Below, piece by piece: positions 9,714-17,959 of a stretch of DNA of 64,000 bases; the first letter of the stretch is position 1, and each line of letters opens with the position of its first letter. The notes under the pieces were generated by a model. It was not told where the DNA came from and made no database searches. It saw nothing but the letters and a program-made list of their open reading frames with translations. This DNA comes from Gordonia pseudamarae (GTDB lineage: Bacteria > Actinomycetota > Actinomycetes > Mycobacteriales > Mycobacteriaceae): positions 4,278,001-4,342,000 of the forward strand of contig NZ_CP045809.1 in assembly GCF_025273675.1 (NCBI RefSeq). The letters are read 5' to 3'. The translations under genes were made by a program, and so were the position numbers.

Positions 9714-9815
9714 CTATTTGCCGAGTTTACGACGCTGAACGCGAGTGCGGCGCAGCAGCTTGCGGTGCTTCTTCTTCGACATGCGCTTGCGGCGCTTCTT
9801 GATCACTGAACCCAT
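9714..9815 (-). CDS. Small ribosomal subunit protein bS22 (AURKAIP1/COX24 domain), 33 residues
   Basis: A 33-codon gene that is too short for most ORF callers. The peptide begins [16 protein letters not shown] and ends RRKLGK, and is almost half Lys and Arg. This matches the tiny basic protein found in mycobacterial 30S subunits (bS22) and the AURKAIP1/COX24 domain family. ATG at 9815 has AGGAAG about 8 nt upstream. It is followed by a perfect hairpin. The position between the epimerase and HTH genes matches the M. tuberculosis order as I recall it. Confidence 0.92.
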
Positions 9816-10057
9816 GGGGGTGCTTCCTCACGCTCGACGCTTAACCTTCTGTGCTTTCGGCGCATTCGGGGTCCGACCTACCGGCCGTTACTCGCCAGAA
9901 CCGAACCCGCCCGCCAGAAACCAACCCGCCAACGCCAACGCCGGTCAGGTCGACCGAGAGCCGTTGGGGATCGCAGCACGCGATCCCCAAGCCTACCGGT
10001 TGGGAACCTCCAGGAGAAATCGAGGTGCCAACCCGCACTCGGCGAACGGCATGCCGC

Positions 10058-10279
10058 CTAACCGGCGTCGAAGTACGAGGTCTCCAGGTAGTCGTGAACC
10101 GCCTTGGCGTGAACACGGAATGAACGGCCCACGCGGACGGCGGGCAGCTCACCACTGTGAACGAGCCGGTAAACGGTCATCTTCGAGACCCGCATCAGGG
10201 ATGCGACCTCTGCGACGGTGAGAAATTGCGACCCCGCGGTCGTGCTGCTCACCGATCCGGTCTTCTCTACAGGTGCCAT
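10058..10279 (-). CDS. Helix-turn-helix (excisionase/MerR-like) DNA-binding protein
   Basis: 73-residue single-domain protein. Residues 20-68 read FLTVAEVASLMRVSKMTVYRLVHSGELPAVRVGRSFRVH, split here only to describe it: a first helix-turn-helix (TVAEVASLMRVS), the recognition helix (KMTVYRLVHSG) and a wing (VGRSFRV). This is the excisionase family winged helix common in actinobacteria, where chromosomal copies act as regulators and not phage excisionases. Targets are unknown. There is no integrase nearby. It sits between proC and bS22 on the same strand, a conserved location in Mycobacteriales. Confidence 0.88.
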   Translation of the reverse strand: MAPVEKTGSVSSTTAGSQFLTVAEVASLMRVSKMTVYRLVHSGELPAVRVGRSFRVHAKAVHDYLETSYFDAG

Positions 10280-10465
10280 GACTTACTCATACCTCCGGTG
10301 CACGAATCGTGGCCGCCGGCTTCCCCTCCGGCGAGCAATCAGACACGCACGTGCTTTGAGCAGCTTAACGGGGCAGATGTGAATAAAGCGACGTGTGTGG
10401 CCCGAGGAATGGCCCATTCCGTACCAGAAAACACAATATGTAGTAGTGAAAATACCTTTGCACCA

Positions 10466-11341
10466 CTAGATACGGGGTGCGCCAGATTCGCCCAAAGTTG
10501 CCGGACCGCCCGGCAAACTCTCAACGTCGACTCGACGGCCAGCGTTTGCGCTGGCCACGGCACATGCGCGCATCGCCTGGTACACGCCGTGCCGGAAACC
10601 CGCAGCCTCGAACTCCCTGATGGCCTCGGCGGTGGTGCCCCCGGGAGAGGTGACCGCCGCCCGCAGATCCACCGGCGACAGCCCGGACTCGCTGAGTAGG
10701 ATGCCCGCACCGCGAATGGTCTGTACCGCCAGGTCACTGGCCTGCGCCCGCGTCAGACCCAGCCCCACACCGGCATCGATCATCGCCTCCACCAGCAGAA
10801 ACACATACGCCGGTCCCGAACCCGAGACCGCGGTCACCGCGTCCATCAACTTCTCGGGCACGACGCTCACCTTGCCGACCGCACGCAGCAGGGCGAGCAC
10901 CGACTCAAGCTGTTCGTCGCTCACGTACCGGCCCGGCGACACCGCCGACATCGCCTCGTTCACCAGCATGGGCGTATTGGGCATCACCCGGATGATCGAC
11001 GAGCCGGCCTGCAGCGCGTTCTCGTATCGCGACAACGGCAGACCCGCCACCAGCGTGACCACGACGCGCTCGGTGTCCCCGGTGTCGTCGACCGATGCGA
11101 TATTGCGCAGCACCTCGGTCACCCCGTCCGGCTTCACCGCGATGAACACATACCGGGCCCCTTCGACGGCGTTGACCACGTCGGTCACCAGAACGCCGTA
11201 CTCGTCGGCGATCTCGGCGGCCCTGACCTCGGACTTCTCGGCGACGACGAGATCCTTGGTCTGCTTGCCCGACTGGACGAGCCCGGCGAGCAGCGCCTCA
11301 CCGATCTTTCCGCCACCGATGATCGCGATACGTTGGGACAC
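10466..11341 (-). CDS. proC: Pyrroline-5-carboxylate reductase
   Basis: 291-residue cytosolic enzyme that reduces 1-pyrroline-5-carboxylate to L-proline with NAD(P)H. The N-terminus has the Rossmann signature IAIIGGGKIGEALLAGLV, and the C-terminal dimerisation domain has the family pattern SGSGPAYVFLLVEAMIDAGV and LRAAVTSPGGTTAEA. ATG at 11341. Length is slightly over the typical 270 because of a tail rich in Gly and Pro. It is downstream of the thioesterase-like gene (117-nt gap) in the conserved ppx-to-bS22 cluster. Confidence 0.95.
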   Translation of the reverse strand: MSQRIAIIGGGKIGEALLAGLVQSGKQTKDLVVAEKSEVRAAEIADEYGVLVTDVVNAVEGARYVFIAVKPDGVTEVLRNIASVDDTGDTERVVVTLVAGLPLSRYENALQAGSSIIRVMPNTPMLVNEAMSAVSPGRYVSDEQLESVLALLRAVGKVSVVPEKLMDAVTAVSGSGPAYVFLLVEAMIDAGVGLGLTRAQASDLAVQTIRGAGILLSESGLSPVDLRAAVTSPGGTTAEAIREFEAAGFRHGVYQAMRACAVASANAGRRVDVESLPGGPATLGESGAPRI

Positions 11342-11458
11342 TTGTCTGCCTTTCCTCTGGGGTGCACTGCGTCTGGGGTGCGCTGGACACCGCGACGGAT
11401 CCCGGCAGGACCGATCGCGGCGAAAGCGCTCGCGACGGGGCCGGGGTCCGGGCGAACG

Positions 11459-12304
11459 CTACTGCTTCGGGAGCAGCGCCAGCTGGCGCGACTGGGCGAC
11501 CACCGCACCCGTCGAGTCCACCACGAGGTGATCCTCCTCGAACATCCCGGGCCCCACCTGCACGCTCGACGACTCGAACCGCAGCCAGCCCGGCGCCGGA
11601 TGCCGGCGCAGATATGTCGTCAGCTGCACCGTCGGCGCCCATCCGAACATACCGAGATTCATCACCACCGGTGGTGACGCGTCGGCCACCAGCACGGCGA
11701 AGTCGAGATCCGGCTCGGCGCCCTTGGGCCTGGCCCAGCCGACTATCCGGGCCGGGCCGGTCTGCCCGCGCATCACCGGGAACGTCAAGGGGTCGAGCAC
11801 CATGTCCAGAGCCGGGCCGAAGTGCACGATGTCGCGCATCGGCGCCTCGTCCACCGACACTCCGTCGGCGGGTGGGGCGACGGGCACGTCATCGACGCCG
11901 GTCGGTGCGCGATGACCCGGCTCGCCCGTGCCCGCGTAAGCGAGCGTGACCGTCGACGACACCATCGTGCGCCCGCGCTGACCGATATCGACCGCCAGCA
12001 CCGCGACGGTGCGACCGTGTTTGCGCACCGTCACGTCGATGTCCACGACGCCGGGATCGGGTGCCGACAGATAGTCGCTGGCGATGGCCACCGGCATCAG
12101 TCCGGATTCTCCCGTCGCCACGCTCGCCCGCGCGAGTTCGGCGAACGCCGCGCGCGCCGCACCAACTGCCACCATCTGCAGCGAGCCGCCGTGCACCTTG
12201 GGGCCGATCGTGAACACCGGGTCGATGGTCGCGGCCAGCGCCACGCCGTCGTGGTTGCCGGACCTGCGGGTCAGGGTTCGAATCTCGGTCAGAAGTCCGC
12301 TCAT
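11459..12304 (-). CDS. Thioesterase family protein (double hotdog)
   Basis: 281 residues resembling acyl-CoA thioesterase-like proteins with two hotdog halves: an N-terminal half with GPKVHGGSLQM (His-Gly-Gly) near residues 35-44, and a C-terminal half with GWARPKGAEPDLDFAVLVADASPP and LTTYLRRHPAPGWL. It likely hydrolyses or binds acyl-CoA; the substrate is unknown. ATG at 12304 overlaps the stop of the upstream isomerase-like gene by 4 nt (ATGA), so the two are co-translated. A longer upstream frame overlaps that gene and is not real. Confidence 0.82.
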   Translation of the reverse strand: MSGLLTEIRTLTRRSGNHDGVALAATIDPVFTIGPKVHGGSLQMVAVGAARAAFAELARASVATGESGLMPVAIASDYLSAPDPGVVDIDVTVRKHGRTVAVLAVDIGQRGRTMVSSTVTLAYAGTGEPGHRAPTGVDDVPVAPPADGVSVDEAPMRDIVHFGPALDMVLDPLTFPVMRGQTGPARIVGWARPKGAEPDLDFAVLVADASPPVVMNLGMFGWAPTVQLTTYLRRHPAPGWLRFESSSVQVGPGMFEEDHLVVDSTGAVVAQSRQLALLPKQ

Positions 12305-13191
12305 GGAAATGCTCCGTGCCGTGTCAGATGGGTGCGGGCGAAGTCGAGGGCCCGAGCAAGCATCGCACCCCGCTCCGGTTTGGTACGTGCCGAACTCGTG
12401 GTGATCTCCAGCACCACCGCGCCGTCGAAGTCGCTTGCCGCCAGTCTGCGGCAGATCGTCTCGCACGGCTGGTTGCCGTCGCCGGGCAGCAGGTGTTCGT
12501 CGTGAGCGGCGCCGGTGCCGTCCGCAAGGTGCAGGTGGGTCAGTTCGCCGCCCATCCGGCCGAACATCACCTGTGCGTCGGCACCCGCCATCGCCGTGTG
12601 CGACAGGTCGAGCGTGTAGTTGCGATAGCCGTCGTCGGTGGGGTCGATGGACTTTCCGAACGCCGACGCCGACGCCCCCGGACCGCCGCCGCGTCGCGAC
12701 AGCCGCCGCGCCGAGCGTTCGCCCGTCCCGAACAGCCGGTCCGCGCGCATCGGGAACATGTTCTCCACCGCGATCGCCACTCCGCTGTCGTCCTCGAGTT
12801 CGCCGACGAGATCGTCGAACGCCTCGACGTAGTAGCGCTGCCAGCGGAACGGCGGATGCACCACGACGGTCGGCGCACCCAGATCCTCGGCGGCATGCAC
12901 CGCCCGCGCCAGCTTCGGCACCGGGTCCTTGCCCCACACCCGCTGCGAGATGATCAGACACGGCGCGTGGATCGACAGGATCGGCACCTGGTATCGCGAC
13001 GACAGGTATTCGACGTGCGCGATGTCCTGGCTGACCGGGTCACCCCACACCATCAGTTCGATGCCGTCGAAGCCCAGCTCCGCCGCGTACTGGAACGCGG
13101 CCTCGGTGTTCTGCGGATACACCGAGGCGGTCGACAATCCCACCGGGATCTCGGGTCGCTCGATGCGGCGGCCCAGCGGAGCGGACCTCAC
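12301..13191 (-). CDS. Sugar phosphate isomerase/epimerase family protein (TIM barrel)
   Basis: 296 residues of the xylose isomerase-like TIM-barrel family. VGLSTASVYPQNTEAAFQYAAELGFDG (read in parts) is the first strand-helix unit. IAVENMFP, LDLSHTAMAG and LTHLHLADG carry the Glu, Asp and His residues that usually bind metal. The reaction is unknown. GTG start at 13191 overlaps the stop of the membrane-protein gene by 4 nt (GTGA), and its own stop overlaps the next start, so three genes are coupled. This order is conserved with M. tuberculosis between ppx2 and proC. Confidence 0.85.
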   Translation of the reverse strand: MRSAPLGRRIERPEIPVGLSTASVYPQNTEAAFQYAAELGFDGIELMVWGDPVSQDIAHVEYLSSRYQVPILSIHAPCLIISQRVWGKDPVPKLARAVHAAEDLGAPTVVVHPPFRWQRYYVEAFDDLVGELEDDSGVAIAVENMFPMRADRLFGTGERSARRLSRRGGGPGASASAFGKSIDPTDDGYRNYTLDLSHTAMAGADAQVMFGRMGGELTHLHLADGTGAAHDEHLLPGDGNQPCETICRRLAASDFDGAVVLEITTSSARTKPERGAMLARALDFARTHLTRHGAFP

Positions 13192-14924
13192 GTGGCAAGC
13201 AATACCAGTGGGCCGATGGTCACCAGCAACCCGACGCCCACCGCGAGCAATGTGGTGACCAGGTCACGCGAACGGCGCACCACATGTGTGATGGTCACGA
13301 TGCTGAAGATCACCACCACCGCGAGCACGAGCGCGAACGGCACGCTCCACCGCCAGAGTTCGGTGAAACCCCAGAACAGGCCGATACCGACAGCGATACC
13401 GAGGATCGATTCCCCGACCAGCAGCAGCCAGGCCATCGCCGGCGATCGTTCGTGACCGGTCCGCTCGCGTGCGCTCTCGCTGCTGGAATCGCCCACGGCG
13501 GTCTTCGCGCCGGTCGGCTTCTCGTCCGCCTGAGCATCGGCGACGGAGGTGTCCGTGTGGTCCCCGGTATCGGTATCCAGCGCCGCATCGGTGGCCGGCG
13601 AGTCGGCCTCGGCCGCCTTCCTGCCGAAACGCTTCTTCTTGGCCGACTTGGCGGTTCTGGCCGCCCGCGCCTTCGCGGCCCGTGCGGCCGCGTCGAATGC
13701 CTGCTCATCGTCGGTCCGGGGGTCATGGGCAGCGGTGTCCTCGCCGGAGTCGGCGTCCGGAACACCATCCTCGGCGTCCGTACCGGCATCGGTCGCGGGA
13801 TCGGGATCGGGATCATCGGATCCGGGCACATCCGGACGGTAGCCGCCGGTCGCGTCGGCCGAGTAGGAGGGTGCCTCGCCGGTGATCGGCTCGATGACCT
13901 CGGTCGACTCCCCCGGCCGCAGATCGTCGTCACGATCTTCGGAGTCACGACTCTCGGGAGCGCCGGTTCCCGAGTACAGGTTGGTCAGGTAGTCCGAGGA
14001 CGACCCGCCGACGACGGGGTTCACGTCGGTCGCCCGGTCGTCCGCCGGTTCGGCGGGACCGTCGAGATCGCCACGGGCGATCACCTCGGTTCGTTCACCG
14101 GCTCGGTCCGGTTCGGACGATGCGGCCCACGCCGGCACGTCGCCGACGTCACCGGCCCGATCGATGACATCGGTACGGTCGAGCGCCTGGACGGCGTCGG
14201 CCGGCCCGGGCACACCGGCGCCGCCGGGTGCGTCGGTGCGGTCCAGGGCCTCGGTTCGATCAAGAGCGTCGGTTCGATCAAGAGCGTCGGTGCGGTCCGC
14301 GACCTGCGCCGTGGCGGCGATCGTCTGGGTGGGACCGTCGGCCGCGGCCGGAGTGACCCGCGCGTCACCGCGCCCCTTGTTGCGTCGGCCGAACAGTCCG
14401 CGCCGTGGTTTGACCTCGGGTTCGGATTCGACGTCGGAGAACGACCGATACGAGTCGAAATCGGTCGCGGCTGCCGACGGTGAACTGCCGGACGACAGCG
14501 CCTCCACGCCACCGGCGGCGTCCGCCGGCTCGGGTGATTCGGGGGCATCTACCCGTTCGATGATCCCGGTCACCTCGTTGTCGGCCGTGTCATCGGCCAC
14601 CGGTACGGGTCCGGCCTGCTCCGTTGTCTGCTCGCGCCGGGCGGATTCGGCGGCGCCGTAGGCGGGCATACCGCTGGCGGCCGATTGCCGGGAGGCCGGG
14701 CGCTCGGCGCGCGGGAACGAGGTGTGCCGGGGTTCGGCGATGGGGTCGGAGGAGACGCGGGGAACCTCGCCGGTCAGCTCCGCCATCGACACCGCCCCGG
14801 CGCGACCGACTCTGCGCCGGTTGCGGCCGTCCTTCGCGGTCCCGGCGGCGTCGGCATCACCCTGATGGCGTGCCAACAGCTCTGATACGGAAATGGGCCG
14901 GGAATCTGCGTCCTTGTTCACCAT
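13188..14924 (-). CDS. Conserved membrane protein with a long disordered acidic N-terminal region
   Basis: 578 residues. The first 490 or so are hydrophilic, rich in Asp, Ala, Pro and Thr, and predicted cytoplasmic and disordered; they include repeated DRTDAL units and a KKKRFGRK basic patch. Near the C-terminus three hydrophobic segments (AWLLLVGESILGIAVGIGLF, VPFALVLAVVVIFSIVTI and LLAVGVGLLVTIGPLVLLA) form the membrane anchor. ATG at 14924. The N-terminus ISVSELLARH is the conserved part shared with mycobacterial homologues. Function is unknown; the location after the ppx gene suggests a cell-envelope role, which is only inference. It is longer than the mycobacterial version I remember. 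Confidence 0.78.
   Translation of the reverse strand: MVNKDADSRPISVSELLARHQGDADAAGTAKDGRNRRRVGRAGAVSMAELTGEVPRVSSDPIAEPRHTSFPRAERPASRQSAASGMPAYGAAESARREQTTEQAGPVPVADDTADNEVTGIIERVDAPESPEPADAAGGVEALSSGSSPSAAATDFDSYRSFSDVESEPEVKPRRGLFGRRNKGRGDARVTPAAADGPTQTIAATAQVADRTDALDRTDALDRTEALDRTDAPGGAGVPGPADAVQALDRTDVIDRAGDVGDVPAWAASSEPDRAGERTEVIARGDLDGPAEPADDRATDVNPVVGGSSSDYLTNLYSGTGAPESRDSEDRDDDLRPGESTEVIEPITGEAPSYSADATGGYRPDVPGSDDPDPDPATDAGTDAEDGVPDADSGEDTAAHDPRTDDEQAFDAAARAAKARAARTAKSAKKKRFGRKAAEADSPATDAALDTDTGDHTDTSVADAQADEKPTGAKTAVGDSSSESARERTGHERSPAMAWLLLVGESILGIAVGIGLFWGFTELWRWSVPFALVLAVVVIFSIVTITHVVRRSRDLVTTLLAVGVGLLVTIGPLVLLAT
14240..14292 (-). repeat. 18-bp tandem repeats in the acidic membrane-protein gene
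   Basis: About three units of an 18-nt motif containing TTCGATCAAGAGCGTCGG. They encode successive LDRTDA hexapeptides on the reverse strand and keep the frame. The two central units are identical. Confidence 0.75.
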
Positions 14925-14992
14925 TACGTGCGCTCTCCCAAAGTTTCTCCGACAACCGCGTTCAGCATCTTAAAACGTCCGCACCCTAGCCC

Positions 14993-15033
14993 GTGTACTC
15001 CGGCATGTGCCAGGAGCACATGCCGGAGTACAC
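14993..15033. terminator. 18-bp perfect hairpin between ppx and the membrane-protein gene
   Basis: Arms 14993-15010 and 15016-15033 are perfect inverted copies around a 5-nt loop. It lies 24 nt beyond the ppx stop codon. This should end ppx transcription. It has no T tract and is flanked by G-rich sequence. Confidence 0.8.
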
Positions 15034-15057
15034 GGGGGGCCGCGACCGCAGGGCGAT

Positions 15058-15987
15058 CTACTCCAGCCCGGAATCGAGCCGCCGCAGAATCACACCCTCC
15101 CGCAGCGCCCACGGACAGATTTCCAGTGTATCGATATCCAATGCGCGCATCGCCGCCTCGGCGACCAGCGCACCCGCCACCAGTTGTCCGGCACGGTCGC
15201 TGCTGACACCTTCCAGTTCGGCCCTGTCGGATGTGGTCATCCTCGAGATGAACGCGATCAGCTGACGCAGACCGCTGGAGGTCAACTCCCGACGCACCCG
15301 CGGTCCGGCGCTCGACGGCGCCGCCCCGGTGAGCCTGGCGAGGCTGCGGAAGGTCTTCGACGTGGCCACCACCATGTCCGGCCGACCGCAATCGGAAAGC
15401 TGTTTGGCCGCACCCTTGAGCTCGGCGTCGAGCCAGTCGCGCAGCACCGAGATGCGGCGGCGGTCCGGCGGATCGTCGGGCAGCCACTCGCGGGTGAGCC
15501 TGCCCGCACCCAACGGCAGCGACAGCGCCACATCGGGTTCCTCGTCGACCCCGTTGGACATCTCCAGCGAACCGCCGCCGATGTCCAGTGCCAGGATGCG
15601 GCCCGCACTCCACCCGTACCAGCGGCGTACGGCCAGCGATGTAAGGCGCGCCTCGTCGGTGCCCGACAGGACATCGACCGTGACGCCCGTCTTGGCCTCG
15701 ACGTCGGCGAGAACCTGATCACAGTTGGTCGCATCGCGCACCGCCGAGGTGGCGAACGCCATGATCTGTTCGCATCCCGATGACTCCGCGATACGGGTGA
15801 ATTCGTCGACGGCGTCGATCAGCTTGTCCGCCGCGCGGTCGACCAGACGCCCGTCATCGTCAATCTGTTCAGCAAGGCGCAAAATCGCCTTCGTCGAACT
15901 CATGGGGGTGGGATGACCACCCGGATGGGCGTCGACGACCAACAGGTGGACCGTATTGCTGCCCACATCGAGTACTCCTAAGCGCAC
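15058..15987 (-). CDS. Ppx/GppA family exopolyphosphatase
   Basis: 309-residue ASKHA-fold phosphatase that hydrolyses polyphosphate or pppGpp-like substrates. LGVLDVGSNTVHLLVVD is the phosphate-1 motif and ILALDIGGGSLEM is the phosphate-2 motif; AFATSAVRDA is the Glu/Ala helix block. It closely resembles the short actinobacterial Ppx2-type proteins, which lack the C-terminal HD domain of E. coli Ppx. I chose GTG 15987 because the family motif starts three residues later; a frame to 16047 is spurious. It diverges from the DUF3109 gene. Activity on polyphosphate versus pppGpp is not decided by sequence. Confidence 0.9.
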   Translation of the reverse strand: MRLGVLDVGSNTVHLLVVDAHPGGHPTPMSSTKAILRLAEQIDDDGRLVDRAADKLIDAVDEFTRIAESSGCEQIMAFATSAVRDATNCDQVLADVEAKTGVTVDVLSGTDEARLTSLAVRRWYGWSAGRILALDIGGGSLEMSNGVDEEPDVALSLPLGAGRLTREWLPDDPPDRRRISVLRDWLDAELKGAAKQLSDCGRPDMVVATSKTFRSLARLTGAAPSSAGPRVRRELTSSGLRQLIAFISRMTTSDRAELEGVSSDRAGQLVAGALVAEAAMRALDIDTLEICPWALREGVILRRLDSGLE

Positions 15988-16141
15988 TCCGCACACGCTA
16001 CTGCGTCGCGGGCCGACCGCGACAGCGACTCCCGGCAAAGGCACCATCTTTTTTTCGATTCACGCACGGTCACCGGCCTTTGTGCGGCCCTTCTACCTCC
16101 TCGATCGGCACAATCCGCGCCCACGGCGCTACCGTTGACAT

Positions 16142-16996
16142 GTGCCGAGCACCAAGACGAGCGCGCGGATGCGCCCCACCCCGGAGGTCGACCTCGACTT
16201 CGCGCGCGAGTGGTACGAATTCGCCGATCCCGATGACCCCGAACACGTGATCAACGCCGACCTCACCTGGCTGTTGTCGCACTGGACATGTGTATTCGGC
16301 ACGCCCGCGTGCCAGGGTATCGTCGACGGCCGCGAATCGGACGGATGCTGCACCCACGGTGCGTATCTGTCCGACAAGGACGACCGCAAACGGCTGGCCA
16401 GGGGGATGTCGATGCTCACCGCCGACGACTGGCAGTTCCACAAGAAGGGTTCGGGCAAGAACCCGGTCGGCCCGCACGGCTATCTCGAGGAGGGCGACCT
16501 CGACGACGAGCCGGCCCTGAAGACGCGAACCCACAAGGGCGCGTGCATTTTCCTCAATCGCCCCGATTTCGCCAAGGGGCCCGGATGTGCCCTGCACGCG
16601 ATGGCGCTGCGTAAGGGCCTGGAACCGCTGACCGTGAAACCCGATGTGTGCTGGCAGCTTCCGGTACGCCGCGAGCAGGACTGGGTGGAGCGGCCCGACG
16701 GCACCCAGGTGCTCAAGACCACCATCACCGAGTACGACCGGCGCGGCTGGGGAGAGGGCGGCCACGACCTGAAGTGGTACTGCTCGGGGTCTCCCGACGC
16801 GCACGTCGGTGCCACCCAGGTGTGGCAGTCATATGCCCCCGAGTTGATCGAACTGATCGGGCAGGCCGCCTACGACGCCCTCGCCGCCGTGTGTGAGCGC
16901 CGAAACGGTCTGGGACTCATCGCCGTTCACCCGGCGACGGCGGCCGCGACGGCACGCCGCGAGACCGACATCAAGTACGAGCGCCTCGACGACTGA
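16142..16996 (+). CDS. DUF3109 family conserved protein with Cys clusters
   Basis: 284 residues starting at GTG 16142 (ATG 16169 is the alternative). Conserved cysteines come in clusters ([50 protein letters not shown] and WYCSG), which resembles metal-chelating YkgJ/DUF3109 proteins that likely bind zinc or iron. No reaction is known. It is upstream of and divergent from ppx and next to regX3, a position that I recall is conserved in mycobacteria. It is a soluble cytosolic protein with no signal peptide. Confidence 0.85.
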   Translation: MPSTKTSARMRPTPEVDLDFAREWYEFADPDDPEHVINADLTWLLSHWTCVFGTPACQGIVDGRESDGCCTHGAYLSDKDDRKRLARGMSMLTADDWQFHKKGSGKNPVGPHGYLEEGDLDDEPALKTRTHKGACIFLNRPDFAKGPGCALHAMALRKGLEPLTVKPDVCWQLPVRREQDWVERPDGTQVLKTTITEYDRRGWGEGGHDLKWYCSGSPDAHVGATQVWQSYAPELIELIGQAAYDALAAVCERRNGLGLIAVHPATAAATARRETDIKYERLDD

Positions 16997-17053
16997 ACCT
17001 GCCGGTTGAGCCACCAAAACTCTCCCGCCGCCCGTTCAGACAGGAAGGCCCCG

Positions 17054-17181
17054 CCGGTTGAGGTGTGCGGCCGCCCGGCGGCCGAGCCTCGAAACCCCGC
17101 AAAGCCGACAATGTCATCTCACCGGGTTTGAAGGCTCGTCGCCAACGCTCGTCGCACCTCAACCGCTCGCACCTCAACCGG
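17054..17181. repeat. REP-like intergenic palindromic units
   Basis: 17054-17097 begins CCGGTTGAGG and ends GAGCCTCGAAACCCC; 17123-17164 carries an inverted version (GGGTTTGAAGGCTCGTCG to CACCTCAACC), followed by a short third unit to 17181. The same CCGGTTGAGG...GAGCCTCGAAACCC pattern recurs at 31003-31048, and its first arm recurs near 36695. The units fill the gap between the convergent DUF3109 and regX3 genes and may serve as bidirectional terminators. Confidence 0.7.
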
Positions 17182-17205
17182 CAGTGGCTGGTTTCAGAAC
17201 AGGTG

Positions 17206-17889
17206 TCACGGTTCCAGTTTGTAGCCCAGGCCACGGACGGTCACCAGATGTTTCGGCGACCCCGGGTCCGGTTCGATCTTGGCGCGCAGCCGCTTCACGT
17301 GCACATCAAGGGTTTTGGTGTCACCGACGTAGTCGGCACCCCACACCCGGTCGATCAGCTGACCGCGGGTGAGCACCCGTCCGGCATTGCGCATCAGATA
17401 CTCGAGAAGATCGAACTCCTTGAGCGGCAACGTGATCGATTCGCCGTTGACGGCCACGGTGTGCCGGTCCACGTCCATCCGGACCGGACCCGCCTCCAGC
17501 ACCGCCACGGCCACCTCGTCGTCGCCGCCGTCGCCGCGACGCAGCACCGCCCTGATCCGGGCGATGAGCTCACGCGCCGAATACGGTTTGGTCACATAGT
17601 CATCGGCGCCGAGTTCCAGGCCCACCACCTTGTCGATCTCCGAGTCGCGGGCGGTCACCATGATCACCGGGACACCTGATCGGGCGCGCAGGGCCCGGCA
17701 GATCTCGGTACCCGACATTCCGGGCAGCATCACATCGAGGAGAACGATGTCGGGATTGATGCGGTCGAACGCGGCGAGTGCCTGCGCTCCATCGTTGATC
17801 ACGCTCGTCTCGAATCCCTCCTTACGCAGCAAGAAGGCCAACGGATCGGCCAGGGCTTTCTCATCCTCGACGATCAGTACATGCGTCAC
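17206..17889 (-). CDS. regX3: Two-component response regulator RegX3
   Basis: 227-residue OmpR/PhoB-type regulator of phosphate-limitation genes. The receiver domain has the acidic pair in IVEDE, the phospho-acceptor Asp52 in DIVLLDVMLPG and Lys in YVTKPYS. The C-terminal winged helix has LPLKEFDLLEYLMRNAGRV and the recognition segment GDTKTLDVHVKRLRAKIE. I chose GTG 17889 because the receiver begins two residues later. Partner senX3 lies 70 nt upstream on the same strand. It is nearly identical in design to the M. tuberculosis protein. Confidence 0.95.
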   Translation of the reverse strand: MTHVLIVEDEKALADPLAFLLRKEGFETSVINDGAQALAAFDRINPDIVLLDVMLPGMSGTEICRALRARSGVPVIMVTARDSEIDKVVGLELGADDYVTKPYSARELIARIRAVLRRGDGGDDEVAVAVLEAGPVRMDVDRHTVAVNGESITLPLKEFDLLEYLMRNAGRVLTRGQLIDRVWGADYVGDTKTLDVHVKRLRAKIEPDPGSPKHLVTVRGLGYKLEP

Positions 17890-17959
17890 AGATAGATTCC
17901 TTCTGTCTTGATTTTCAGACGACAATCGGGGTCGGGGCCGGTCCACGGCGATACCGGAT

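Noticed and set aside
14240..14292. Possible CRISPR-like repeats
   Set aside because: Units are directly adjacent with no spacers and lie within a coding frame, so they are tandem repeats.
13284..14483. A 399-codon forward frame
   Set aside because: It is antisense to the acidic membrane-protein gene; the repeats there make open shadow frames.
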